A DNA stretch of 64,000 nucleotides from the NCBI GenBank assembly GCA_002236755.2, contig NBZP02000013.1:682001-746000 (forward strand), in the 5' to 3' direction. Positions 33,603-43,002 of this stretch are shown piece after piece. The first letter of the stretch is position 1, and each line of letters opens with the position of its first letter. A program made the translations under genes and the position numbers. The DNA is from Dothistroma septosporum. Lineage: Eukaryota > Ascomycota > Dothideomycetes > Mycosphaerellales > Mycosphaerellaceae. The notes under the pieces were generated by a model, which was not told the origin of the DNA, ran no database searches, and was given only the letters and a program-made list of their open reading frames with translations.

Positions 33603-34445
33603 TCATTCCACGTCAAAGTGTCGGACCATGTCAATCATGAGCTTGTGCGCCGAGACGTCGTTGGTGAGTCTCTGGTAGAGGACTGAGATGATGCTGGCGG
33701 CGGAGGCGCGGATGGGGCCATGGGGTTCGTCGTTTTGGGCCTGGTGATGTAGTCAGTGGCTGAATGAAGGGCAGGAAGGAACACGAGATGGTTGGTATCA
33801 GTACCTTGAAACGCATTGTGTCTTCAACGGTACTCTGGAAAGCATGATCTTCAAGCTCTTCGCCAAGGACATAGGCCTGCGCCAACATCATCCACTCCGC
33901 ATGACCTTCTTGCTCTGTGGTGGCATTGCCTCTGATGCTGCTGGTATACAACCAATCAATATACAGCGCGAACGCCGCTGAGCTGAGGTCGAAGTAATGC
34001 AGCGCTGCGTCGGAGATCCGTAGGGACTTCTTGAACTCAGGGGAAGACTTGCATAGTTGGCCTTTGCGGACGTAGAAAGTCTTGATATCTTTGCCACGAC
34101 CCAAAAGGATTGTGATCACAGGGGATGTGGAGTGGTTGGTGGCATTGAGGAAGGGGAGAGAGTCTTCTGACGGCGGGTTGGGACAGCGCCTTTTGCGTGG
34201 TGTTTGAGTATCAGTCTCGGTTGTCCCGCTGGGAAATTGGTCCTGATTTTCTGAGCTGGAAACGTGGGCTGCGGTCGTTGAGTTGGAGATGGGTATGATG
34301 GCGATCGTCGTTAAACATTGTAGTGGTCGATACTGGTCGGCTACTTTCGGAGTTAGCACAGCGCCTCCTGAAATCGGTCATGAGCCCAGACGTCTCGCGC
34401 AGAGATGAGATTGCCAGTATGCGCACCACTCGTTGTGAAGCTCAT
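33603..34445 (-). CDS. BTB/POZ-domain protein, possibly truncated by TGA
   Basis: Proposed exons on the minus strand: 34445-34427, 34367-33805 and 33740-33603, 239 aa to the TGA. The last intron (33741-33804, donor GTACTG, acceptor ACCAG) is well supported by phase. The first (34368-34426, donor GTGCGC, CATGACC branch-like, TTTCAG) is tentative, but the main exon has no ATG of its own before the domain. A Ser/Thr-rich N-terminus carries TPRKRRCP. Then comes the BTB core: VITILLGRGKDIKTFYVRKG, FKKSLRISDAALHYFDLSSA, LYIDWLYTSSI, AQAYVLGEELEDHAFQ. Such fungal proteins are of unknown function; BTB folds often dimerise or bind Cul3. The frame continues past the stop for 56 codons. Its neighbour is a clear pseudogene, so decay is possible. 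Confidence 0.6.
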
Positions 34446-34977
34446 AGACATTGTCCCTGCGGTTGGTACACTGTACGTGAGGAGCGGATGGCCCGAGAGA
34501 TGAGAGTTAGCTCCGTAGCTACGAACGGTGTGAAGACACGAGCCAAGCTTGTGTAGCCAGAGATTTGATCCAGGACAGCCAATGGATATGGTACTATGGT
34601 TGGTTACCGGGTGAAGCTTGAAGCTTTCTTGCTGTATTAGCAGCCCTCGCAGAGAAGTAGATTTCACGCGTGATGCAGCCTGACATACGGCATCGACAAG
34701 GCATCCACAGAGCACTCATCATGCCAAATTACGTTGTCGAAGTATCTTTGCACTCGGTACGAAGAAGTACGCAGAAGCAGTCGCTCAATACGGCATGAGC
34801 GCGGGTGGGATAGATTGTAGACGTTACCGCGGTTCCGTCTCATGATACCGTGTGGTTCTCGCGACTGCTCCGGATCCACTTTGAACAGGCATCTGATGCT
34901 GTTGTTCCGACAAGGCGCTGTCCGTGGGCAGGGAGTTAGCATTCCAAAGCACTGCGGCGACTCTATCTGAAGGAGGG

Positions 34978-35035
34978 ACCTGACTGCCTCTGGAGACGAC
35001 GGGAAAGGCCTGACTGCCTCTGGAGACGACGGGAA
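34978..35035. repeat. Two-copy 30-bp tandem repeat
   Basis: The unit CCTGACTGCCTCTGGAGACG, continuing ACGGGAA, occurs at 34979 and again at 35009, with period 30 and only small differences at the edges. It is a local duplication in non-coding DNA, and no function is evident. Confidence 0.85.
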
Positions 35036-35790
35036 CGACCGACTGCTTGCCTTGAGAAGGTAGGAATCAGACTGTAATACTCAGGCATGGTATTGGCGTC
35101 ACTTATCGTTGCCCGACCAACTCGATGTCGGCATAGATGAAACGCTACCGCCAGATGAAGCGCGATTCAGTGGCTGACTCGGAGCGACGAGATGCTGATG
35201 TCGCCATCGAGGTACGGAGCAAGGACGTGGGGCCACGCCGTTGGGTAGGAGTCGGCTCTTTGCGACTGGTCGGGCGCGGCTGGGTCGATGGCGAGTCTTT
35301 GCTTGAGGCGTAGCTCTTTGTGTGAGATGTGGCATCTTCGAGCCAACTTTACGCCAAGCCAAGGCGAAGCACGGAATCCGGAATCGAAAGACCTAAGAAA
35401 CATGAACATGAGGTACATGTATGGAGACAGCATGACGCTGTGTCGTGGTGGGCGCGTCGGCGGCAAAGCGGGAGCAGCAGTAGAGGAGATCGGGAGTGTG
35501 CGAAAGGGTGATTAAGATTTGGTGTGCTCACGACAGTTCGCGCGGTCATGATACTATTAAGGTAGGTATTGTGCATGTAGGCGGTACGGTATTTCTCCCT
35601 AGCTGACCCTGCAACCTAGACTGGTCGGTGCGTGCCTGCCGATTGAACACCTGCACCGGCGCTTTCCGCTCTCGGCCGTTTTCCTTGCGAGATAGTCGTA
35701 CCTTTGTCTTTGTTTGCTCTCTCGCCCTGAACACCACCGCTTCGTGAGTGAGCGCTTGGTCGATGTGAAGGAACATGTCTGCCGTCTTCG

Positions 35791-35837
35791 CACCCACCCA
35801 CCCACACACCCACACACACCTACACACACACACACAT
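35791..35837. repeat. CA-rich microsatellite
   Basis: A run of (CCCA)n grading into (CA)n, interrupted by one T, about 600 bp before the SWI1 start. On the opposite strand it reads as (TG)n. Likely a length-variable simple repeat. Confidence 0.85.
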
Positions 35838-36038
35838 ATGATGTCGAGTTGTAAGGGCGTCCTCTGGCCGGTGACGCTAACTGCCCCCAATGCTTGGCAA
35901 GGCACGTCTTCCTCTCGTCGCAAGATTGCTCTCTTCATCGCGTCACCTGCGCAGTCGCTTTCGTTCGCTCTGCCATCGCCCGCCTACCGCCAATGATCCC
36001 GCCCTGCACCTGACCCTCACTGCACACTGCACCGTCCA

Positions 36039-36439
36039 GTAAGTATCGCCCTCTCGCCCAGCGCCAGAGCCTGATACCGTGCTCCCGATCCCGATGGCCG
36101 CGCGCGCGCTCCCAACCATCTCGGATCACTCGCCAACGCTGCATCGCCTTACTACACAACCCCCGCTCTTAGGCTCCACGCCGCCCGGCCTGCTGTTCCT
36201 TTATCAACCAGACACGAGTTTCACACCGCGAAAGCCGGCACGCGCGCCTGCTGCAGCAGCCCATTGCCCTCTGTAGCGCGCGTCGTTTGCCGCTAAGCTC
36301 TTGTTTACACGACACGCACGCCCTCTCGACCCTGCCCCAGCACCACCTGCACGACCAACACATTACCGCCGCGCTATTGGCTGGCCGCACCTGCGCTCAC
36401 CCCGTCCATGTGCTGAACTAATCATGCTCGTGTCAGCAG
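36039..36439 (+). other. Candidate 5' UTR intron of SWI1
   Basis: A perfect GTAAGT donor at 36039 lies in a C/T-rich leader, and a TGTCAGCAG acceptor ends at 36439, 12 bp before the ATG at 36452. The 401-nt interval has no long frame linked to the gene. Long 5' UTR introns are common in fungal regulatory genes. Only RNA evidence could confirm it. Confidence 0.35.
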
Positions 36440-36451
36440 GTGCATGCGACC

Positions 36452-39400
36452 ATGAACCAAGCATGGCAGAACGGGCAGCCCAACATGTTCACGCCCACCC
36501 AGGCCCATATGAACCCGCAGCAGATGTACTCCAGCCTCGCTGCTAACCCCAACTTCGACATCAACCACTTCACCCAGGGCCTCCAGAACGGCGCCGGCTC
36601 CCAGACCCACACCCCCCAACCGCAGCAGACCTTCAATCCGACGTTCAACCCAGGCTCTGCGATACCCGCCAAGCGCCCGCACGATGGCATGTCCGGCTCA
36701 CCGCAGCAGCCGAGTCAGCAGTCGCGCACTCAAACTCCCTCGTACAACTTTCCCAATCAGCAGCAGTTCCCCAATGCGCCCACGCCCTACCAACATCTCC
36801 AGCAGCCTGGCTCGAACAATGCCACGCCCTCCCCGACGATGCAGACTCAGCAGTTTCGACCGCCCCAACAGCAGCAGCAGCAGCAGCAGCAACCGCCGCA
36901 ACCGCAACCGCAACCGCAACCGAGCATGAACGCGTCGCCGAGTCCCTTCCCTCAGCAAGGACGGCCGCCATTTTACGGGAACAACATGTCACCGGCACCG
37001 CAAGGTCACGCCAATGCTGCACAGTATGGCATGAACCCGGCGATGACCATGGGCGGCATGCCGAACGCGTTGCAGGCGCAGATGACGAACAATAGCAACA
37101 ACATGCAGCAACCCAATGCGCAAAGGGCATATCAATTGAAGTTAATGCAGCATCAGGCGCAACTACGACAGAGCGGCATGGTACCGCCTCAGCGCGTTGG
37201 AGGACAGCCAGGGCAGATGCCCAATATGGGAGGCATGCAGGCCGGAAATCAAATGGCGAACGGTAGCACTCAAATGCAGCAGCAGCAGCTGGCGCAGAAG
37301 CGCGCTGGATTCATTAAGCAGCTCATGGCCCATGCACAACAACAGTCGAGACATTTCAACCCCATGCCGACGATTTCAGGAAAGCCAGTGGATCTTTACG
37401 CGCTCTGGACCGTCGTTACTCAACTCGGCACATCATCACAAGTAGATCGCAGCGGGCAATGGGGAACTGTAGCGACGAAGATTGGGTTTCCACCTGCTCA
37501 ATATCCATCCGCGCCGGAAGAGCTGAAGTCGCTTTATGCTGTAAACATCACCCAGTATGAACGGATGTGGGTGCAGATGAAGCTGTCGCAGAAGCAGGAG
37601 GCAGCGAGGATGCACGCGCAGCAAATGGCAGGCTACTCAGGCCCACAGCAGTCTCCAACCAAAATGATGCCGCCGCAAGGACAGCAGAATCAGTACCAGC
37701 AATTCCAACAGGCGCAGCAGAACCAGCAACCTCCCCAAAGCACGCCGGTCCAAGCACATGCTTCATTACCGCAAAATGGCATGTCAACACCACAGCAGAT
37801 GACGGGTGGAGCGACTGCGTTACATCGGCGGAATAGTAGTGTTAGGAAGCCTGAACAAATGACGCCGCAAGCTGCTGCTAATCCTGGAGCGACCGCGTCG
37901 CCTCTCGCAGTGAAGAATCAGAGACCGCCTTCGGCGAAGCAAGAGACAAGCGGACCGATGATGAAGAGCGAGGAAACTCAAAGCACAAATTACCAGCCGC
38001 TCATACGGTCAGTGGAGTCGGACGGCGGATATGACATACCTGCGCTGTTCGATTTAGGCTCGGCGATCTCCCGAGCCATACCAAACCACCCAACGGTGGA
38101 CGAAATGGGCGTGATAGATACGAAAGCGATCACGCTCAGTCTGGCTTCTGGAATACACGGTGAAGTGAGGTACGCGCTGGACACGTTGGCTGTGATATCG
38201 CACGATCAGCGAGTTCAGGTCAATCTGGAACAGTGCGAAGATCTGATGGACGTGATTGTAGACTGCGCCGAAAACCAGACGGATGCTCTCTCGGATGACG
38301 CCGCGGAAGTGTCTGATGCTCTGGATCTGCCTGCGTACGAGGACATCATGAGGTTCGCGAAAGTGGAGGCAGAGACGCTACAAGATGTGCCCGAGTATGG
38401 ATCTCACGCATACGAACTGGATCGAGCCGCCGATCGACTGATCGCTATCACGACTACTCTTCGAAATTTCTCATTCTACGAGATTAATCACCGGCTCCTC
38501 ACGGCACCATCATTAATTAAATGGCTCAGCAATACGATACGACTGCTTGGAACGCGAAACATGCTGTTACGAACATACTACAATACACAGGACTTCTACA
38601 AGGACACGATCATCTTTCTGTCAAACGTTACGCAAAGTCTGGAGCTGCCGTCGAGAGATGATGCGCTGCACATTCTACACTTTTTGCTATCATTTGCACC
38701 TCAGCCAGCGCCGAGCTATACTGAGAGCAATGGCAAGGTCAGGTTTACCAGCTTCCAGCCTGCATATCACAGATATCTACCGCCGGCTATTGACTGCTTG
38801 GCTAAATTACTCGCTCGCCAAGACCCAAATCGGATGCTGTACAAGAGCATATTCACGGCTTCATCATCGTCACTTGCTGCGTCCGAGTCGCCGCTGGATC
38901 TGCTCACTCGGGCGTTCGCACTATCGATTTCTGTGCTTCCAGATAGAACGAAAGGATCACTGGGCAATACCACGCAGCTCCGGATCGTGGAAGCACGGAA
39001 AGCATATCTGACGCAAGGCATGCTCGCTGCCGACATCCTGACCACCCTCGCACCCAGTAATGACACCGGCCTGGCCAAAGCTTGGATTGAAAGCGAGGAC
39101 GGCTGGGCTGTTGGTCTGCTCAATCTTGCTGCGCTGTTGTCTGTGGACCGCAACCAGCAGACCAATCCTAAGGGCAGAGAAGTCGGCACGGACACGGAGA
39201 GCTTCAAGCTCATCACATACCGCGCACTGACGATGATGAAGCGACTTGCTGAGAAAGCGGGCAATGGCTCCGCGCACGATCTTCAACACGCCATGACATC
39301 GAACGGCGACGCGACTGCTGTCGAGAATGGCGTGTATGACGAGGATGACAAGTCCAGGCAGCCGAAGTGGGAAGGCATACCGCAAGGACATGCCATTCTT

Positions 39401-39487
39401 GGTGCGCTGATGATGCCGAGCACGGATAAGGTCGCGCTTGGGCTACTTTGTGGGTTACATGAGATGACGATGCAGCAGGTGGCGTGA
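36452..39487 (+). CDS. SWI1: SWI/SNF chromatin-remodelling subunit Swi1, ARID protein
   Basis: Single exon from the ATG at 36452, 1011 aa. Residues 1-280 are Gln/Pro/Met/Asn-rich and disordered, with a polyQ run and a (PQ)n tract. The ARID DNA-binding domain lies at about 285-375 (KRAGFIKQLMAHAQQQSRHF; GKPVDLYALWTVVTQLG; WGTVATKIGFPPAQYP; LYAVNITQYERMW). A second disordered region to about 500 follows, and then a large helical C-terminal domain of Armadillo-like character (ALDTLAVISHDQRVQVNLEQ; RNFSFYEINHRLL). This order matches Swi1, the ARID subunit that helps assemble the SWI/SNF complex on promoters (family knowledge). The Gln-rich N-terminus is the region that lets yeast Swi1 form a prion, so aggregation is conceivable here too, as inference only. 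Confidence 0.9.
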   Translation: MNQAWQNGQPNMFTPTQAHMNPQQMYSSLAANPNFDINHFTQGLQNGAGSQTHTPQPQQTFNPTFNPGSAIPAKRPHDGMSGSPQQPSQQSRTQTPSYNFPNQQQFPNAPTPYQHLQQPGSNNATPSPTMQTQQFRPPQQQQQQQQQPPQPQPQPQPSMNASPSPFPQQGRPPFYGNNMSPAPQGHANAAQYGMNPAMTMGGMPNALQAQMTNNSNNMQQPNAQRAYQLKLMQHQAQLRQSGMVPPQRVGGQPGQMPNMGGMQAGNQMANGSTQMQQQQLAQKRAGFIKQLMAHAQQQSRHFNPMPTISGKPVDLYALWTVVTQLGTSSQVDRSGQWGTVATKIGFPPAQYPSAPEELKSLYAVNITQYERMWVQMKLSQKQEAARMHAQQMAGYSGPQQSPTKMMPPQGQQNQYQQFQQAQQNQQPPQSTPVQAHASLPQNGMSTPQQMTGGATALHRRNSSVRKPEQMTPQAAANPGATASPLAVKNQRPPSAKQETSGPMMKSEETQSTNYQPLIRSVESDGGYDIPALFDLGSAISRAIPNHPTVDEMGVIDTKAITLSLASGIHGEVRYALDTLAVISHDQRVQVNLEQCEDLMDVIVDCAENQTDALSDDAAEVSDALDLPAYEDIMRFAKVEAETLQDVPEYGSHAYELDRAADRLIAITTTLRNFSFYEINHRLLTAPSLIKWLSNTIRLLGTRNMLLRTYYNTQDFYKDTIIFLSNVTQSLELPSRDDALHILHFLLSFAPQPAPSYTESNGKVRFTSFQPAYHRYLPPAIDCLAKLLARQDPNRMLYKSIFTASSSSLAASESPLDLLTRAFALSISVLPDRTKGSLGNTTQLRIVEARKAYLTQGMLAADILTTLAPSNDTGLAKAWIESEDGWAVGLLNLAALLSVDRNQQTNPKGREVGTDTESFKLITYRALTMMKRLAEKAGNGSAHDLQHAMTSNGDATAVENGVYDEDDKSRQPKWEGIPQGHAILGALMMPSTDKVALGLLCGLHEMTMQQVA
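36866..36922 (+). repeat. CAG and CCGCAA coding microsatellite in SWI1
   Basis: CAA-(CAG)7-CAA encodes about nine glutamines, followed by an alternating CCG/CAA stretch encoding Pro-Gln pairs. It lies in the disordered N-terminus of Swi1 and is expected to vary in length between strains. Confidence 0.85.
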
Positions 39488-39723
39488 GCATAGACGAGAT
39501 CTTGAATGATGAATGTGTGTAGGAGTACAGAACTTTCAAGCCCCTGTATGTACCTTGAAATGTCGAGAAGTACGGAGCCTCCTTGACTACTGAAATTGTA
39601 GTCTTGTGTGCAGTGCAGATTGAAGAAGCACTTCTTAAGCTTGCTTCGGCCTTTCACCATCTGGTCTCGAACACGACTAGCGTCTTCGTCCTTTGGTCGT
39701 CTTGTCGAGAGGAGACGAGTTGT

Positions 39724-40371
39724 TTACTGGAACATTCCCAGCCAATCATCATCATCCTCCTCCGCATCGGCCTTGGGCTCTGGCTTGACTTTGGTCGTTT
39801 TGGCCTTCTTCGACGGGCTCTCATCATCTCCATCCTCACTCGCAGTCACGACTTCGCTGGCCACTTGCTTGGCTCTGCCACGCTTGCTGGTGGGTGTCCT
39901 CTTGATCACTTTGCTTGGAGATGCTTTACCGCCGCCTGTGCGGATGACGGCGGTGACATTTGAGGAGGCGATGGTGCCTAGAGAACGTTAATTACCGCTG
40001 CAGTGCACGAAGAATGTAGTGAAAATCGGAGACAGGGAAGGAAAGGAGGCCTGGTGAAGGCAAATAAACCCTCGCTGGCGCTTGAGATGGGTGAGGCTTA
40101 CCTGACAAAGCGCCGTACTCCTCCTTCAATTTCTTCTTGGTGACGCGCATGAGTTCGCGGGCGGAGTGGGAGGAGGCTAGGCCTGCTACTTGCTTGAACT
40201 TGTCGTAGTCGATCTGTGGAGATGATGTGTTAGCGAGGGGACAGAAGAGAGGAGGGAAGGGGGATTGGTGCTGGTTGGGAGGCAACTGGGGTGAGGATGT
40301 ACCTTTGGCTCCGTCTCAAAGCATTGCCAGGCGAGGGCAAGGTAGGACATTTGTTTTTCTGAGAGAGGCAT
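39724..40371 (-). CDS. Small nuclear-type protein with basic/acidic tail, unknown
   Basis: Three exons on the minus strand: 40371-40303, 40213-40102 and 39977-39724, 144 aa. Introns are 89 nt and 124 nt (donors GTACAT and GTAAGC; acceptors CACAG and CTCTAG), all in phase. The N-terminal half forms a small helical unit: MPLSEKQMSYLALAWQCFET, then KIDYDKFKQVAGLASSHSAR and VTKKKLKEEYGAL, which recalls short DNA- or histone-binding helical repeats. The C-terminal half is Lys-rich with clusters such as KRTPTSKRGRAK and SPSKKAKTTKVK, plausible nuclear signals, and ends in an acidic patch and DDDDWLGMFQ. I believe this layout recurs in Pezizomycotina as an uncharacterised family. It converges on SWI1 with about 240 bp between the stops. 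Confidence 0.75.
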
Positions 40372-43002
40372 GGTCGGTAATCTTGATGGTGGCTGGATGT
40401 GGTTTGGCTAGAGGGTTGGTCGTCGATTGATGAATGTTTGTCTTGGTGCAGATGTGGTCTGCTCTGGCGCAGCTTGTCTAGTAATGATCTTGGTGAGGAA
40501 GTTGGTCGAAGTGCAGAGGAGAGATGGATCAAGGCAAGAGTGGGTCTAAAAAGCGACAACAGTGAGGAAATTTGTGGGTAACAGTTGTCGTTCTTGAGAC
40601 TGAGCGGCAGATGCAGTGAATGCAAACAGATGACAACCGGAAGACGTAAACGAGGTACAGGTGCCGAATAATCTCACACGTTTCGTGATTCACATTGTGA
40701 TCGCGTGATCTTATAATATCGAAAGCGATTGGGCCGCATTCCACACAACTTACACAGCTATCTCACAATTTCTCACGCAGATACCGTGAGATCACAAAGC
40801 ATCAAGCACATGCTCCTCACGGCCTTGGCGTGTGACCTTGCGCAACACGTGAACCATGTTCTCTCAAGACCACCTTTATCCCTGTACGCCCCTGAGCCAC
40901 CTCATCACCCTGGTGAATCGCCAGCCATTACCGCTTTGTCCGAACTCCCATCCCGAGCGACCTTCCTGTTTGCCAAATGGCACGTTCTTATAAGGGGTGC
41001 TTTGACGTTGCCGGATGCGAGCGAACAGTATAGCAGGCACCAGACCAGCGCAGAGAGCTGGATCTAGGCACAGCGGGAATGCCACTTCTTGACACGAGAT
41101 TCGCGGTAAGCAGTCTCCTTGTAGTGGGCGTAGTATAGACTGAAATAAGCCTCGTGAATGAGAAATGCCTCGGGCACATCGAATTGTTCTCCGAGAGAGT
41201 GGTCCTCCCATATCCATCGATCGCAAGCTCGGGCCGTGCTTGAGGTCAGCGGCAAACTACGCCAAAAAGGCAGACTAACGAGCAATCTGCTGCTGTTGTA
41301 AAGCACTGTGGTGTCTCTCGCATGTCCGGACGAAAGAGTCCGCACATGTAAGGCAAGGGTGAGGAGACACTTTGTCACAGACTCGAAGTGTCTTTACGCT
41401 CCGCGGTAAAGTCTACCTGAGAAGTTGCCTGAGTAGCACAGTTGTGCCAGCAGATACAAACGAATTGCATCCAACACCGTCCTGATGGGGCACTGAAGTC
41501 ACGGAACTAAGTCGTTCCACCCAACACTCCCGTTGCGAGTAGCGTCACCACGCCTCATTTGCGAGACCACATGTTACCAATGATCTTGGCTACATGGTAT
41601 GTCAGTGACCGGCCTTCACTTGCATCGTCGTCCATCAGATTTACAGATGTCATTGACATGTATCCCAGGGTGCGCAGGTGAGACGCTTGCGTGATGGTCG
41701 AGACGGTAGATCATGAAGGGGCTCTTCAGCTACCCGATCTCACGCATCCTGAAGTGGATGGTCTGTATCGTCATGTTTCGTATCGTGATGCGCGCGCTAT
41801 CTAGAACAGGCGCTAATCGTTGATGAAGTCCTCCCGGCGCACCTTCAGCATCTCGGCGGGCGAAAGTAGATGTCCTAGGTTTCGTAGCTTTAGCGATTAG
41901 AAAGATTGGTGCCGCTGCCTGCTGTCGAAGCTATCGGCATATACGGCTTGTTATAGGCAGCGGATTGTTCGATAGACAGGCGGTGGAACGAGGCGTGAAA
42001 AAGGCGTTCCCAGCCTGTCGAAGCTATCGGAGGACGTGGCGAAGCCCAAGTAATGGCCTGGTAGTCAGATATGTGGTAGGAACTCAGTGTAAGAAGAGGC
42101 TTTCCCATCCTGGTGAACATGTCAGTCGATTTCCATGAGAATAAACAAGGCAATCGTACGCACCACGAGAGTCTTCGCGGTTCCTCTCTATAGAATTGAC
42201 GATAGGGACTGCAATGATCGACGCAAGAATGCCGAAACGTCATCCGAGTCAGTCTGATCTCCAGAATAATAGGCCGTAGTGATGGTGGCGAGGAGGCCGA
42301 AAGCCCATCCGGGGCAACCAAAGGTAAAGTTGATATCCATTGATGCGGAGACTGGCGAGAGCCACGTGTCGCGCTCGACTGGTCGGAGTGAGATGATGTG
42401 TGGATGAGATGATGTGTGTGGGACGTCGCGTGTGAGATGATGTGTCGTGCAGTGGCGTTGATGTGTGTGAGATCTGCGTTGACCTCGTCTCGCCTTGCTC
42501 GTTCTGCGCCATCAACGTATTGAGGTGGAAATGAGGTGTGCGCCCGCGAAGAGCGAGGAGCTCAGCATAACGCACCGCCGCCCGGACGATGGTGACTCCT
42601 GTACTGTGCTGCCATTGGGATGTTGCGCGAGTCGTGAGACTCGTTTCAGCTGCGAAGAGGAAGTCAACACGTGACGGCGATGTCGTTGGTGGTTAGGACC
42701 GACAGCTTAGATTGAAAAGACCGCGATGATGTTAGCGACAGCGAAGGCTTGCTGGTGAAGTGCCACGTACACAGATACTGCTAGCTTAGATCTAGCGACA
42801 CGGAGGTAGTGACACTTGATCTAAGCCAGAAGACAAAGACAGTCGTGGTCGTCGGTGATGAAAGACAGAGGCAATTGGCTCACATGTATTATAGATGGAG
42901 AGACGGTCATATGACATGATCACGTGAGGCAGTGGCAGACGACACGGCCTGACGCGGATAAGTGAGTGAGGAAGTGACATTCTGTCGACATTCGTGATTA
43001 CC
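40372..43002. other. 2.6-kb gene-poor stretch before DOP1 stop
   Basis: No supported gene. Minus-strand frames at 40876-41226 and 41890-42321 lack domains. A 16-bp direct repeat (CTGTCGAAGCTATCGG) occurs near 41923 and 42015. The segment 42385-42475 is rich in GATGATGTGTG-like units, and CTTAGATC (about 42785) pairs with GATCTAAG (about 42818) as an inverted repeat. No RNA gene was recognised. Confidence 0.35.

Larger units (their letters stand above)
34446..36451. other. Intergenic, BTB gene to SWI1
   Basis: About 2 kb. It holds a 30-bp tandem duplication (34978-35035), a CA-rich microsatellite (35791-35837) and, from about 35850, a C/T-rich region that looks like the SWI1 promoter and 5' leader. 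Plus- and minus-strand frames here lack domains. Confidence 0.4.
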
